64,000 nt of DNA from Amphiduros pacificus (taxonomy: Eukaryota; Annelida; Polychaeta; Phyllodocida; Hesionidae): assembly GCA_949316495.1 (NCBI GenBank), contig OX439005.1:1-64000 (forward strand), given 5' to 3'. Made by a program: the position numbers and the translations under genes. Below the pieces are notes generated by a model. That model ran no database searches. It had not been told where the DNA came from and saw only the letters and a list, made by a program, of their open reading frames with translations. Within the stretch, counting starts at the first letter, position 1. Each line of letters begins with the position of its first letter. This document shows positions 63,759-64,000 of the stretch, one piece after another.

Positions 63759-64000
63759 AAATAACCTAGAATTTTGTGTATTATGGAAAATCATACCATT
63801 TTTACCTTATTTTAAAATTTGTTTTTGAATTTATTCATTATGTAAAACTATGCAAATTAGGTCATGTGATAAAATATTTTTGAATAATTTTGAATCTGGA
63901 AAATGTTCAGGTTTTGATTGATGTATTGTTAATGTTGAAAAGTTTTGATTGATGTATTGTGCATGTTGAAAGGTTTTGATTGATGTATTGTGCATGTTGA

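Larger units (their letters stand above)
30118..64000. repeat. Array 2: eight units (A-B-C-D-A'-B'-C'-D'), runs off the window
   Basis: Unit spacings measured at the same landmark are 4448, 4379, 4358, 4358, 4455, 4373 and 4367 bp. B-type marks recur 17,550 bp apart, which defines a four-unit higher-order repeat. The first four units match array 1. Confidence 0.9.
60793..64000. repeat. Unit D', array 2, cut by the window end
   Basis: Two extra telomeric hexamers and one extra CACCCTGG monomer compared with other D-type units. The latter opens a forward frame (61085-61897) that is not a gene. Minisatellite about 61245-61735. The window ends inside its third 31-bp repeat. Confidence 0.9.

Overview
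The window looks like subtelomeric DNA from an invertebrate animal. The reasons are vertebrate-type CCCTAA/TTAGGG telomeric repeats, an AT-rich background, a spliced 15-exon gene with GT-AG introns, and an L1/Tx1-type LINE fragment with a poly(A) tail. A bivalve mollusc or similar marine invertebrate is a reasonable guess, but nothing here fixes the species. There is no bacterial or organellar signature.

Layout. 1-1063: AT-rich flank ending in a cluster of a 17-bp motif (GGTCAGWTTAGGCTCGC) in both orientations. 1072-18616: array 1, four tandem units of about 4.3-4.5 kb (called A, B, C, D here) plus a telomeric stub. 18617-29046: a 10.4-kb non-array island holding the only convincing gene (21968-26905, + strand). 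29047-30109: a second copy of the left flank at a constant offset of 29,046 bp. 30118-64000: array 2, units A B C D and then A' B' C' D', with D' cut by the window end.

Each unit has the same order: a CCCTAA block with one conserved degenerate hexamer, a 20-bp and an 8-bp GC-rich minisatellite, a long TTGTGTATTTG/TTGTATTTG minisatellite, AT-rich sequence, a 5'-truncated LINE fragment on the - strand, three 31-bp repeats, and diverged sub-repeats of about 0.28 kb. Unit-specific variants recur every four units, so the arrays have a higher-order period of about 17.5 kb. All telomeric blocks face the same way. The structure resembles amplified telomere-plus-subtelomere cassettes, as in recombination-based telomere maintenance or serial subtelomere duplication.

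The gene is assembled here from 15 exons whose phases all agree (2,610 nt, 869 residues). It encodes two C2H2-like zinc fingers, a Pro-Val-Asp-Val repeat linker, a tyrosine-recombinase (Crypton-like) core-binding and catalytic domain, and a C-terminal Myb/SANT-like segment. Its upstream 0.9 kb carries four strong inverted repeats. Downstream there is an almost exact 582-bp tandem duplication and a degenerate repeat family shared with both array flanks. Nearly all other long open frames are by-products of minisatellites or telomeric repeats read in frame.
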